A stretch of DNA of 64,000 nucleotides, taken from contig NZ_LT906465.1 in the NCBI RefSeq assembly GCF_900187185.1, positions 2,294,001-2,358,000 on the forward strand, written 5' to 3'. The translations under genes were made by a program, and so were the position numbers. Position 1 is the stretch's first letter; the number at the start of each line of letters is the position of its first letter. The stretch comes from Chryseobacterium taklimakanense (GTDB lineage: Bacteria > Bacteroidota > Bacteroidia > Flavobacteriales > Weeksellaceae). The notes beneath the pieces were generated by a model that saw only the letters and a list, made by a program, of their open reading frames with translations, searched no databases and had not been told where the DNA came from. Shown piece by piece: positions 33,312 to 42,423 of the stretch.

Positions 33312-34940
33312 TTACACCTGAATTATTCCTAAGTTGAACTTTTCTGTTATCGGCGAATGATTGGCTGCTTCGATCCCCATTGAAATCCATTTTCTGGTAT
33401 CTTCAGGATTAATGATGGCATCGGTCCATAATCTGGCGGCGGCATAAGTTGCTTCCGTTTGTTTTTGATATTTTCTAGATATAGTATCGAGAATCTCGTT
33501 GTGTTCTTCCTCAGTAATCTCTTTGCCCTGCTTTTTAAGTGTGGACTCCTGGATCTGTGCCAAAACTTTAGCAGCCTGCGCGCCGCCCATCACTGCAAGG
33601 TCTGCCCACGGCCACGCGACAATTAATCTCGGATCATAAGCTTTACCGCACATAGCGTAATTTCCGGCGCCGTAAGAATTCCCGGTGATTACGGTAAATT
33701 TAGGTACGACCGAGTTTGAGACTGCGTTAACCATTTTCGCTCCGTCCTTTATAATTCCGCCATGTTCTGATTTTGAACCCACCATAAAACCGGTGACGTC
33801 CTGTAAAAATAACAGCGGGATTTTACGCTGGTTGCAATTGGCAATAAATCGCGTTGCCTTGTCAGCTGAATCAGAATAAATCACCCCGCCGAACTGCATT
33901 TCACCTTTGCCGCTTTTTACGAGCTTCCTTTGGTTGGCCACTATTCCTACCGCCCAGCCATCAATTCTTGCAGTGGCACAAATGATTGTTTTACCATAAT
34001 CCGGTTTATATTCTTCAAATTCTGATTGATCTACCAGACATCTGATGATATCATAAGTATCATACTGATCAGCCCGGGATGCGGGGATAATTCCAAAAAT
34101 ATCGGACGGGCTTTTCTTTGGCGGATAACTTTCGGTACGGTCGAAGCCGGCTTTGTCAAAATCGCCAACCGTTTTCATGATGTTTTTAATCCGGTCCAGT
34201 GCATCTTTGTCATCAGCAGCTTTATAATCCGTAACACCAGAAATCTCGCAATGCGTCGTTGCGCCTCCCAATGTTTCGTTATCTATATTTTCACCGATGG
34301 CGGCTTTTACCAGGTAACTTCCAGCCAAGAAAATGGAACCTGTGCCATCCACAATCATCGCCTCATCGCTCATGATTGGTAAATACGCACCACCGGCAAC
34401 GCAGCTCCCCATCACCGCTGAAATCTGGATTATCCCCATTGAACTCATCTTCGCATTATTACGGAAAATACGTCCAAAGTGCTCCTTATCAGGGAATATT
34501 TCGTCCTGCATAGGAAGGTAAACGCCGGCTGAATCTACAAGGTAAATGATTGGCAAGCGGTTCTCCATCGCGATTTCCTGTGCGCGAAGGTTTTTCTTTC
34601 CGGTTATCGGGAACCAGGCTCCGGCTTTTACGGAGGCATCATTTGCAACGACGATGCACTGTTTTCCTGATACATAACCCATCACCACAACAACGCCACC
34701 GCTTGGGCAGCCGCCGTGCTCCTGGTACATTTCGTAACCTGCAAAAGCACCTATTTCAATAGATTCTGAATTTTTATCGAGAAGATATTCAATTCTTTCA
34801 CGGGCAGTCATTTTACCTTCATCACGAAGTTTCTGAAGCCGTTTTTCACCACCACCTTTTTTGATTTCGGCCAAAAGGCGGTTGATTTCTGCAAGTTTAA
34901 GTTTGTTTTGGTCTTCTCTTTTATTAAATTCTAAATCCAT
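33312..34940 (-). CDS. Acyl-CoA carboxylase beta (carboxyltransferase) subunit
   Basis: Carboxyltransferase subunit that moves CO2 from carboxybiotin to an acyl-CoA. The 542 residues and the sequence GGARLQKLR-like start (EKRLQKLRDEGKMTARERI), SAVMGSCVAGGAYLPIMSDE, and the second half with FLQDVTGFMVGSKSEHGG and ITGNSYGAGNYAMCGKAYDP are closest to methylcrotonyl-CoA carboxylase beta, which acts in leucine breakdown; propionyl-CoA or another acyl-CoA is possible. The biotinylated alpha subunit is not next to it. A terminator follows, and TATCTTTA at 34962-34969 (minus) may be the promoter box. Confidence 0.9.
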   Translation of the reverse strand: MDLEFNKREDQNKLKLAEINRLLAEIKKGGGEKRLQKLRDEGKMTARERIEYLLDKNSESIEIGAFAGYEMYQEHGGCPSGGVVVVMGYVSGKQCIVVANDASVKAGAWFPITGKKNLRAQEIAMENRLPIIYLVDSAGVYLPMQDEIFPDKEHFGRIFRNNAKMSSMGIIQISAVMGSCVAGGAYLPIMSDEAMIVDGTGSIFLAGSYLVKAAIGENIDNETLGGATTHCEISGVTDYKAADDKDALDRIKNIMKTVGDFDKAGFDRTESYPPKKSPSDIFGIIPASRADQYDTYDIIRCLVDQSEFEEYKPDYGKTIICATARIDGWAVGIVANQRKLVKSGKGEMQFGGVIYSDSADKATRFIANCNQRKIPLLFLQDVTGFMVGSKSEHGGIIKDGAKMVNAVSNSVVPKFTVITGNSYGAGNYAMCGKAYDPRLIVAWPWADLAVMGGAQAAKVLAQIQESTLKKQGKEITEEEHNEILDTISRKYQKQTEATYAAARLWTDAIINPEDTRKWISMGIEAANHSPITEKFNLGIIQV

Positions 34941-35051
34941 GTTTCTTCTTAAAATTTCCTTTAAAGATAATACTTTTAGGGAAATTGGAAAGGATTAAAA
35001 GCCTAACGGGGAAGTTTTTGAGATAAAAAAATCCTGAAGAAGTTTCACGAT

Positions 35052-35402
35052 TCAATGTTTTATAATTTGAGTAATTTTTTGCGTGTTGTCGCTCAGGGTA
35101 TACCTCATAAGATATTTGCCAGGTTTGAGCTTTTCAAGATTCAGTTCCCCTGAATTCATATTGACATTGATGGTGGCGACTTGCATTCCTAAAATAGAGT
35201 AAAAAGTGACTGATTTTATTTTCAAGGCGGCATCTTTTGCTTTTACAATTAAAAAATCACGCGCAGGATTTGGGTAAGCAACCAACACACCGTCGTCAGC
35301 TTTTTGGGCCGTCGGGTAAGATTCCTTCGTGGTCTGTGCCTTCACTGTTGAAATGCTGAAGAAAATTCCGAAAAAGAATAGAAAAAATAAAAATTTATTC
35401 AT
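35052..35402 (-). CDS. Minimal secreted protein with type A T9SS sorting domain
   Basis: A 116-residue protein made of a signal peptide (MNKFLFFLFFFGIFFSISTV, cut after KAQ), about 20 residues, then a complete type IX C-terminal sorting domain: VAYPNPARDFLIVKAKDA, SILGMQVATINV, LEKLKPGKYLMRYTLSDN and the final KITQIIKH. Such domains are normally appended to large exported enzymes or adhesins and removed by the sortase on export. Here almost no cargo is left. A promoter box TACATTTG on the minus strand (35434-35441) lies divergent from hemB. It may be a truncated cargo gene or a genuine small secreted protein. Confidence 0.8.
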   Translation of the reverse strand: MNKFLFFLFFFGIFFSISTVKAQTTKESYPTAQKADDGVLVAYPNPARDFLIVKAKDAALKIKSVTFYSILGMQVATINVNMNSGELNLEKLKPGKYLMRYTLSDNTQKITQIIKH

Positions 35403-35517
35403 TCAAATTTATATGGGGTTACTGCTACTACTACAAATGTATGACAAATCGCATGAAATAACAATTCAATTTATCAGTAAATTTGCAACCAAATATAATA
35501 CCAATTTTAAGATTATC

Positions 35518-36510
35518 ATGATAATATATTCCAGAAACAGAAGGTTAAGAACAAACGCCTCCATCAGAAGCCTGGTGCAGGAAACTGTACTCACTGTAAA
35601 TGATTTTGTAATGCCGGTTTTCGTAATGGAAGGTGAAAATAAAGAGGAACCAATTCCATCGATGCCGGGGATTTACAGAAGATCTGTTGACCTGACGGTA
35701 AAGGAGTGTAAGGAGCTCTTTTCATTGGGTGTAAAAGCTGTTAACCTGTATATGAAAGTTTCAGGAAACCTGAAAGACAACACCGGTAAAGAAGCATGGA
35801 ATAAAAACGGACTGATGCAGAATACCATCAAGGCGATCAAAGATGCAGTTCCGGAAATGGTTGTAATGCCTGATGTTGCTTTGGATCCGTATTCAATTTA
35901 CGGTCATGACGGGATCATTACCAACGGAAAAGTAGACAACGATGCCACGAATGAAGCATTGGTGAAAATGTCTGTTTCCCACGCAGAAGCAGGTGCGGAT
36001 ATCGTAGCGCCCAGCGATATGATGGACGGCCGCGTTGCTGCAATAAGAACGGGACTTGAAGAAAGTGGTTTTACGGATGTTGGAATTTTAAGTTATGCCG
36101 CCAAGTATGCCAGTTCATTTTACGGGCCGTTCAGAAGTGCTTTAGACAGTGCTCCGAAAGAAAATGTGGACATTCCGAAAGATAAAAAAACATATCAGAT
36201 GGATTTTCACAATGCCCGTGAAGCAATGGATGAAGTGATGAAAGATGTGGCAGAAGGTGCGGATATCATCATGATCAAACCGGGACTGCCGTATTTGGAT
36301 ATCGTTTCGCAGGTTCGGGCGCAGATCGATCTGCCAATTGCAGTATACAACGTGAGCGGTGAATACGCCATGCTGAAGGCCGCGGCCCAAAACGGTTGGC
36401 TAGATAACGATAAAGCCATCATCGAGAGTTTGACCTGCATTAAAAGGGCGGGCGCTGATATGATCTTTACTTACGCTGCAAAAGAAGCGGCAATGCTTTT
36501 AAATAACTAA
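35518..36510 (+). CDS. hemB: Delta-aminolevulinic acid dehydratase (porphobilinogen synthase)
   Basis: Condenses two 5-aminolevulinate molecules to porphobilinogen in haem synthesis. At 330 residues it is typical. It shows VMPDVALDPYSIYGHDG (the metal-site region lacks the cysteine cluster of the zinc type), MMDGRVAAIRTGLEESGF, the Schiff-base lysine in YAAKYASSFYGPFR, and the second lysine region IIMIKPGLPYLDI. The ATG at 35518 gives the normal start; the frame is open upstream but that part crosses a promoter box, TAAATTTG at 35478-35485, with a leader of about 30 nt. A bidirectional terminator follows. Confidence 0.95.
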   Translation: MIIYSRNRRLRTNASIRSLVQETVLTVNDFVMPVFVMEGENKEEPIPSMPGIYRRSVDLTVKECKELFSLGVKAVNLYMKVSGNLKDNTGKEAWNKNGLMQNTIKAIKDAVPEMVVMPDVALDPYSIYGHDGIITNGKVDNDATNEALVKMSVSHAEAGADIVAPSDMMDGRVAAIRTGLEESGFTDVGILSYAAKYASSFYGPFRSALDSAPKENVDIPKDKKTYQMDFHNAREAMDEVMKDVAEGADIIMIKPGLPYLDIVSQVRAQIDLPIAVYNVSGEYAMLKAAAQNGWLDNDKAIIESLTCIKRAGADMIFTYAAKEAAMLLNN

Positions 36511-36612
36511 TGTAGGATACTAAATATTAATGAAAGTAACTGTCTCAAATGCTGTAGGGTAATAAGGGTCTGAAAGAAAACCTCTCTCCGTCAGGAGGTC
36601 GGGACAAAAACG

Positions 36613-36653
36613 CAAAAAAAGCCGTTTTCACCACTTGTGAAACGGTTTTTTTG
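36613..36653. terminator. Bidirectional terminator between hemB and TM2 gene
   Basis: The stem CCGTTTTCAC / GTGAAACGG (one bulged base) is preceded by a run of seven A and followed by seven T, so it can end transcription from hemB and from the converging TM2 gene. Confidence 0.75.
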
Positions 36654-36677
36654 TTGAAAATTTAATTTGATTAATGG

Positions 36678-36962
36678 TTAAAACCAGCTTTTTTTATTTT
36701 TAATATAAGTTTTATCAAACTGCTGATCGCTCATTGTAAGGTAAATAATGCCCTCGATAAAAGGAACTATAGACGCAATACCACAAGTAAGGATGTTGAG
36801 CACAATTTGTATGATGCCTTCATTGATATAGCCCAGGAAAAACTTATTCGCACCAAATCCGCCGAGAAAAATTCCAAGCAATGCAGCTGCAATCTTCTTT
36901 TCGCTTCGGTACACGTAGTTTGGCTTATTGTCTTCAGGATTCGTATAGCCGTAAGTTTCCAT
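36678..36962 (-). CDS. TM2-domain membrane protein
   Basis: A 94-residue protein of the TM2 family. Two hydrophobic helices flank the conserved segment LLGIFLGGFGANKFFLGY, followed by GIIQIVLNILTCGIASIVPF and the short polar tail. TM2 proteins are small inner-membrane proteins of unclear role. It lies alone between hemB and lptB. Confidence 0.85.
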   Translation of the reverse strand: METYGYTNPEDNKPNYVYRSEKKIAAALLGIFLGGFGANKFFLGYINEGIIQIVLNILTCGIASIVPFIEGIIYLTMSDQQFDKTYIKNKKSWF

Positions 36963-37057
36963 TTATATTGATTTTTATTATCAGTCGCTGCGAAAAATTA
37001 AATGTTACACTTTATCAATCAATTAATTATATATGATTTATGCTTTCTCTGCTGAGC

Positions 37058-37088
37058 CTTGCCGCTTGCATCAAAATAATTATCTTTG
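37058..37088 (+). promoter_or_regulatory. Promoter of lptB
   Basis: CTTG at 37058-37061 (3 of 4 bases) and TATCTTTG at 37081-37088 are 19 bp apart. Transcription would begin near 37092, only about 3 nt before the ATG at 37095, so the message would be almost leaderless. Confidence 0.6.
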
Positions 37089-37094
37089 CATTCT

Positions 37095-38156
37095 ATGATC
37101 TTAAGAGGCGAAAATTTAATTAAAGAATACGGACCGAAAAAAGTAGTAAAAGGCGTTTCTGTAGAAGTTTCCCAAGGCGAAATTGTCGGTTTGCTTGGCC
37201 CAAACGGAGCAGGTAAAACCACTACATTTTATATGATTGTTGGTTTGGTAAAGCCTACTTCCGGAAAAATCTATCTTAATGATCAGAACATAACCGGCGA
37301 TGCGATGTACCGCCGTGCACAGAAAGGAATCGGATATTTAGCGCAGGAAGCTTCAGTATTCAGAAAACTTTCGGTTGAGGAGAACATTATGGGCGTTCTG
37401 CAGCTTACCAACCTTTCCAGGAAAGCACAACGTATGAAATGTGATGAACTGATCGAAGAATTCTCTCTGGAGCATGTTCGCAGCAACAGAGGTGATCTGC
37501 TTTCCGGTGGTGAAAGGCGCCGGACGGAAATTGCGCGCTGTCTGGCCACGAGCCCAAATTTTATTCTTCTTGATGAACCTTTCGCAGGTGTGGACCCGAT
37601 TGCGGTAGAGGATATTCAGAAAATTGTGCGAAGCCTCACCCAGAAAAATATCGGAATTCTAATCACCGACCACAACGTGCAGCAAACCCTCGCCATCACT
37701 CACAAAACTTATATCATGTTTGAGGGAAGAATCCTGAAAGAAGGTCTTCCTGAAGATTTGGCTAATGATCCGCAGGTTCGTGAAGCTTATCTTGGTGAAA
37801 ATTTTGTGTATCAAAGCATTGATGATAAGCCGAAGAAAAAAACGTCGGCATACAACATTTGGGCAGGAAATTTTGACAACCGTGCACAGTTTCAGGCTTT
37901 TGTGGATGAGAATTTCGCCGGACAGGACAATCTTCGCCTGTTCAGCGGTTTCGAAGATATCAGTTTTGCATCGCTTGCCAATTCTGAAATCGAGAATATT
38001 TTCAAAAATGTTGTGGACAAAAACGCCAATAATTCGTTCCTCTTCCAAAAAGTCAATCTCGGAGCTGCCAACACAAAAGAACAGGCAGCAGCTCTGGCAA
38101 AGCAACTTTCAAAGCCTGAACTTCACTACCTCACAACCTACGTTTTCGAAGGCTAA
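37095..38156 (+). CDS. lptB: LPS export ABC transporter ATP-binding protein LptB with C-terminal extension
   Basis: ATPase of the Lpt machine that pulls lipopolysaccharide from the inner membrane. Residues 1-240 are a standard LptB: Walker A GPNGAGKTTT (from 35), the Q-loop region, LLSGGERRRTEIARCL, Walker B FILLDEPFAGVDP and the switch DHNVQQTLAITH. LptB is usually about 240 residues; this protein has some 110 more, beginning after DDKPKKKTSAYNIWAGNF. The extension looks like a separate alpha/beta domain, perhaps Imm22-like, though I would not insist on it. The ATG at 37095 is preferred because an upstream start would lie in the promoter. Confidence 0.9.
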   Translation: MILRGENLIKEYGPKKVVKGVSVEVSQGEIVGLLGPNGAGKTTTFYMIVGLVKPTSGKIYLNDQNITGDAMYRRAQKGIGYLAQEASVFRKLSVEENIMGVLQLTNLSRKAQRMKCDELIEEFSLEHVRSNRGDLLSGGERRRTEIARCLATSPNFILLDEPFAGVDPIAVEDIQKIVRSLTQKNIGILITDHNVQQTLAITHKTYIMFEGRILKEGLPEDLANDPQVREAYLGENFVYQSIDDKPKKKTSAYNIWAGNFDNRAQFQAFVDENFAGQDNLRLFSGFEDISFASLANSEIENIFKNVVDKNANNSFLFQKVNLGAANTKEQAAALAKQLSKPELHYLTTYVFEG

Positions 38157-38260
38157 ATCTTTAATTTCATTGTAAATTATCGGGAAAATTTTGTAAGAAT
38201 TTTCCTTATAATCGCGTGTATTTTGCATTGAAGAATTTTAATTCAAATCTTTACACAATA

Positions 38261-39976
38261 ATGAAAATACATAATTATCTCCTTTTTGCTTTCATTTTTT
38301 CGCTTCTCCATTTCTGCTCGAAGAAAACCGAAAATACAGATTTTACAGAGAATACTGAACAAACAAAGGATTCCGCCAGCTACGAAAGAGGTTTGGTAAA
38401 TGACGGTGAAATTCTGGACGTTAATTTTGATCCCACACTGATCGGGGCTTTCAGCACACAGACTGAAAAGAAACTAGATTTGGATTCTATCGGATATTTT
38501 TTCAATGAGTTTAAAGAATTTGCACCTTACAAAAACGAAATCAGCCAGTTTTATAAAAACAGAAGCAGTGCTTATGCGTGGTTTGATAAAGATGGGCTTT
38601 CTGAACAGGCGGATCACCTGGCAGTAAGATTGATGAATCTGGAAAAAGACGGCAAAAAGCTCGATTTGCCTTATCACAAACGTTTCCATAGTATGATGGA
38701 CAACGAAATCGCAAAAGAAGACGAGGAAAAAGTGGAGTTAATGCTCACTTCACAATATATCGCATACAGTAAACGGACTTTTGAAGGTAAGGCCGATGAA
38801 CTTGCAAAAAGTGCAGACTGGCTGAAAGCTGCCGGGAAATATGATGCCGTGGAAATGATGAGCAGCGCAGTTCAAAACGGTGGAAAGATTTTCACAGATG
38901 AACCGACCCACAGGCATTTCACCTCTTTAAAAGAAAAGATATTGGATTTTCACAATAAAGGTCTCGATACCGTAACTTATCAGTTTCCTGCAGGAACTTA
39001 TAAAATGGGCGACAGCTCGGCCGTAATCTCCAAAATCCGGGAGCGGTTATTTCTTTTAGGAGATTTAAAAACTAATGAACCTTCGGGTGAATTTGATAAA
39101 GAGATGCTTTCTGCCGTGCATCATTTTCAGTACAGGCATTCGCTGGATTCATCGGGCGTTATTGGGAAATCTTTCCTCGAATCATTAAATGTTCCGGGGC
39201 GCGACCGCCTCGAGAGAATGTTGGTCAACCTGGAACGTATGCGCTGGATCAGCCCTGAAGATGATGAATATCTGATGGTAAACATTCCGGAATACAAGCT
39301 TTTCGCATACAATTCGCAGGATTATCTATGGGATATGGATGTGATTGTGGGAACCTCAAACCGGAGAACCGTCGCCTTCAGTGATAAAATGTCGTATATA
39401 GATTTCAGCCCGTACTGGAACATTCCGCCGGGAATCTTGAAACGCAAAATTATTCCCGCGATGAACCGCAGCTCAAGCTACCTTGCGAGAAACGGCATGG
39501 AAAAAGTTGGCAAGCTTACCAGGGATATTCCTCTGATCCGGCAGAAGCCCGGCCCGAAAAATCCGCTCGGGAAGGCCAAGTTTATGTTTCCCAATACCTA
39601 TAACATCTACCTGCACGATACCAACGAAAAATATTTGTTTAAAAGTAAAAACAAAGCACAAAGTTCAGGTTGCGTAAGAGTTGCCGATCCGCTGAAGCTT
39701 GCAAAATTCGTCTTGAAAGACAATAAAGATATCACCGACAGCATTATTGTTGAAAAAATGAATGAAGGAAAAGAAAACCGCGTTGTCCTTGCCAAGAAAA
39801 TGCCGGTTTACCTTACATATTACACAACTTGGGTTGATCATAACGGAAACCTTATGTTCAGCAATGATATATATAAGCGGGACCGTAAACTGAAAGCTAT
39901 GCTGATGAAAAATATTGTTGAACCTGTTGTGAAATCCCCAGAAAATAAAGACAAAGCAAGATCCGGTAAAATTTAA
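38261..39976 (+). CDS. L,D-transpeptidase (YcbB-like) lipoprotein
   Basis: A 571-residue cell-wall crosslinking enzyme of the YcbB/YkuD type. A lipoprotein signal with Cys at position 19 (LLHFC) follows the ATG at 38261. A peptidoglycan-binding-type domain (about 270-310, SAVISKIRERLFLLGD and FQYRHSLDSSGVIG) precedes the catalytic YkuD domain, with the active-site cysteine C471 in SSGCVRVADP and the upstream histidine in NIYLHDTNEKYLF. It would make 3-3 crosslinks or attach proteins to peptidoglycan in the periplasm. It sits 105 bp after lptB and 43 bp before an ABC exporter gene. Confidence 0.85.
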   Translation: MKIHNYLLFAFIFSLLHFCSKKTENTDFTENTEQTKDSASYERGLVNDGEILDVNFDPTLIGAFSTQTEKKLDLDSIGYFFNEFKEFAPYKNEISQFYKNRSSAYAWFDKDGLSEQADHLAVRLMNLEKDGKKLDLPYHKRFHSMMDNEIAKEDEEKVELMLTSQYIAYSKRTFEGKADELAKSADWLKAAGKYDAVEMMSSAVQNGGKIFTDEPTHRHFTSLKEKILDFHNKGLDTVTYQFPAGTYKMGDSSAVISKIRERLFLLGDLKTNEPSGEFDKEMLSAVHHFQYRHSLDSSGVIGKSFLESLNVPGRDRLERMLVNLERMRWISPEDDEYLMVNIPEYKLFAYNSQDYLWDMDVIVGTSNRRTVAFSDKMSYIDFSPYWNIPPGILKRKIIPAMNRSSSYLARNGMEKVGKLTRDIPLIRQKPGPKNPLGKAKFMFPNTYNIYLHDTNEKYLFKSKNKAQSSGCVRVADPLKLAKFVLKDNKDITDSIIVEKMNEGKENRVVLAKKMPVYLTYYTTWVDHNGNLMFSNDIYKRDRKLKAMLMKNIVEPVVKSPENKDKARSGKI

Positions 39977-40018
39977 AAAAATTAACTTGCAAGCCGGAAA
40001 TTTTCCGCCGTTTTCCAT

Positions 40019-41824
40019 ATGGCAAAACCTTTTCACAGAACAGTCACACTGTTGGGTATTTACCGACAGATTATGCCGTTTATCAAGCCTTATAAATGGA
40101 TGATTTTCGGTACTTTGGCACTCACATTTATCGGTGCTTTAATGGCGCAGGTTAATCCATTGGTGCTGAAATATTCAGTTGATGAAGTGGAAAAACTTAT
40201 TAAGCTCCCGGATCCTATGCGCGAAGGAATACATGTGTTAGCGCTGATTTCAGGGATTTTAATTGGTAAAGAACTTTTGAATATTTTCATCAATTTCGGA
40301 CAAAAATTCTATGGTGAAAAAATAAGGATTAACACCAGTTCCGTCCTGGCACAAACCGCAATTGATAAAATTCTAACGTATAAAGTTGCCTATTTTTCGG
40401 ATGAAAACCATCAGTCCGGGAAACTGCAGACCAGAATAGACCGCGGAATTGAAAGCTTGACCCGGCTCGTCCAGAATTTCTTCATCGACATCCTGCCACT
40501 GTTTTCAAATGCAATCATTGCATTGGTGGTGATGTATATGCAGAATGTTTATGTAGGCCTGGTTTCCACAGTTGTCGTGCCGATTTACTTTTGGGTAAGC
40601 TCGCTTCAGGCTAAAAAATTGAGCGGAGTTCGCAGAACCTTAAGAAATCAGCGGGAGCAGAAAACATCCGGGCTTCTGAATCTCATCAACTCCATTATGG
40701 TGATCAAGAGTTTTGTGCGGGAAAATTTTGAAGGCAAAAAGCAGTACGACCTTCAGATGCAGCTTATGGAAAGCCAGTTGTACACGCGCAAAACCAATTT
40801 CTATTACGACGGTTTGAAGACTTTTATCGAGCAGTTTGGTGTGGTGTTAGTCATTTTGCTTACAGTTTATCTCGTTCTCAATCAGCAGATGACCATTGGT
40901 GCGATTATGCTTCACATCATGCTTTTTAATAATGTTTCGGCGCCGATTCGCCAGCTTCACCGCATTTATGATGATATGAACGATGCGATGATCTACGCCG
41001 AAGGTTATTTTGATATCCTGAATGCCGACAGCGAAAAAGAGCCAAACGGAACGGTAAAACGTGAGATCAAAGGAAATTTTGAGCTTCAGAATGTAGATTT
41101 TACTTATCCCAACGGTACAAAAGCACTACAAGATGTCACGATGAAGATCGAAAGCGGAAAAACCACCGCTTTGGTCGGGTTGAGCGGCGCCGGAAAATCT
41201 ACGGTCATCAATCTTTTATGTAAGTTCTACCTTCCGGATTCCGGGAAAATTCTCTTAGATGGCATTGATTTAAATGATTATGACAATGAATCTTTGCGTG
41301 GTGATATCGGGCTGGTGCTGCAGAAAAACCACATCTTCCAGGGCAGTATCGAAGACAATATCCGCTACGGAAATATGGATGCTTCTTTTGACGAAATTCT
41401 CGAAGCCGCAAAGAAAGCATATCTGCACAGCCAAATCATTGAATTGCCGGAACAGTATAAACACGATGCAACCCAGCTTTCGGGCGGACAACAGCAGCGC
41501 ATTGCCATTGCCCGATTATTTCTTAAAAATCCACCAATCATTTTCCTGGATGAGCCTACGGCAAGTCTGGATGCCATTGCGACAGAACAGATTAAAAATT
41601 CTCTGGACGCGATTAAAGAAGGCCGGACTGTGATTATGATTTCGCATTCGCTTTCCCAAATTCTGGATTCTGATAAAATTTATGTGATGGAAAAAGGAAA
41701 AGTGACCGAGAGTGGAACGCATGATCAGCTGATTGAAAGACACGGAACTTACCGGAAAATTTTTGATGCCTCCGCACGAAGTTTAAATCTGGATAAATTA
41801 GTAAATTCGTATCGCGAAAATTAA
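40019..41824 (+). CDS. ABC exporter, fused membrane and ATPase domains (MsbA-like)
   Basis: A 601-residue half-transporter. The first 320 residues contain six membrane helices; the C-terminal ATPase has Walker A LVGLSGAGKST, signature QLSGGQQQRIAIARL, Walker B PIIFLDEPTASLD and the switch histidine in MISHSLSQI. MsbA-like proteins export lipid A or other lipophilic molecules; the neighbouring lptB and L,D-transpeptidase genes fit an envelope role, but the substrate is not shown by the sequence. It ends 16 bp before a lipoprotein gene. Confidence 0.9.
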   Translation: MAKPFHRTVTLLGIYRQIMPFIKPYKWMIFGTLALTFIGALMAQVNPLVLKYSVDEVEKLIKLPDPMREGIHVLALISGILIGKELLNIFINFGQKFYGEKIRINTSSVLAQTAIDKILTYKVAYFSDENHQSGKLQTRIDRGIESLTRLVQNFFIDILPLFSNAIIALVVMYMQNVYVGLVSTVVVPIYFWVSSLQAKKLSGVRRTLRNQREQKTSGLLNLINSIMVIKSFVRENFEGKKQYDLQMQLMESQLYTRKTNFYYDGLKTFIEQFGVVLVILLTVYLVLNQQMTIGAIMLHIMLFNNVSAPIRQLHRIYDDMNDAMIYAEGYFDILNADSEKEPNGTVKREIKGNFELQNVDFTYPNGTKALQDVTMKIESGKTTALVGLSGAGKSTVINLLCKFYLPDSGKILLDGIDLNDYDNESLRGDIGLVLQKNHIFQGSIEDNIRYGNMDASFDEILEAAKKAYLHSQIIELPEQYKHDATQLSGGQQQRIAIARLFLKNPPIIFLDEPTASLDAIATEQIKNSLDAIKEGRTVIMISHSLSQILDSDKIYVMEKGKVTESGTHDQLIERHGTYRKIFDASARSLNLDKLVNSYREN

Positions 41825-41840
41825 TTTTTTGCTAATTTTT

Positions 41841-42416
41841 ATGAAAAAAATAACCCTCGGTATTCTTCTGCTCCTTGCAGTGTCGTCCTGCCAAAAAATT
41901 GAGGAAACTGTGAATACCACCGTTGAAACTGCAAAACAGAAAGCCCAGCAAAAAGCGACAGAAGCAGTTCAGGAAACTGTAAACGAGCAGCTCAATAAAA
42001 TTGTAAATGCTGAAAATATCGCTTTCGACAGTATCTTCCCACAGCAAAATGCTGCATTGGTTGAAAATGAAACCGGTAAAAAAGTTGCTTTTCCAAACGG
42101 GCGGCCGTTTTATGTTTTCAAGTATAAAACTACCGATAAAGATGCACTCCTGAAATCTTTGGTTGAACAGAATACAACGGATGAGGCCAAATCATCAAAG
42201 GAATTTCAGAAAACGGATGGCGCTTCAATCATAGAGAAAATTACCTTTTTTGAAAAATTTCTTCCCGCAAACACCATAGATTTTAGTTTTCTGAATGAAA
42301 TTAAAAACGACAGAAGCATCGAGTATTACCGCGTGAAGCGCTTCCCTAATTTCAGCACGATCATATATAACCCTAAAAATCAAATGGTTTACCAGTTTGT
42401 GGAAGTGAAGAAATAG
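41841..42416 (+). CDS. Small lipoprotein, unknown
   Basis: A 191-residue protein with a lipoprotein signal (MKKITLGILLLLAVSSC, Cys at 17). A helical lysine/glutamate/alanine-rich region (TTVETAKQKAQQKATEAV) follows, then a globular domain of about 120 residues with no recognised family. The ATG at 41841 is chosen because it begins the signal peptide. It lies between the ABC exporter and cmoA with short gaps (16 and 7 bp), so the run from 40019 to 43882 is probably one operon. Confidence 0.7.
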   Translation: MKKITLGILLLLAVSSCQKIEETVNTTVETAKQKAQQKATEAVQETVNEQLNKIVNAENIAFDSIFPQQNAALVENETGKKVAFPNGRPFYVFKYKTTDKDALLKSLVEQNTTDEAKSSKEFQKTDGASIIEKITFFEKFLPANTIDFSFLNEIKNDRSIEYYRVKRFPNFSTIIYNPKNQMVYQFVEVKK

Positions 42417-42423
42417 CATTACT

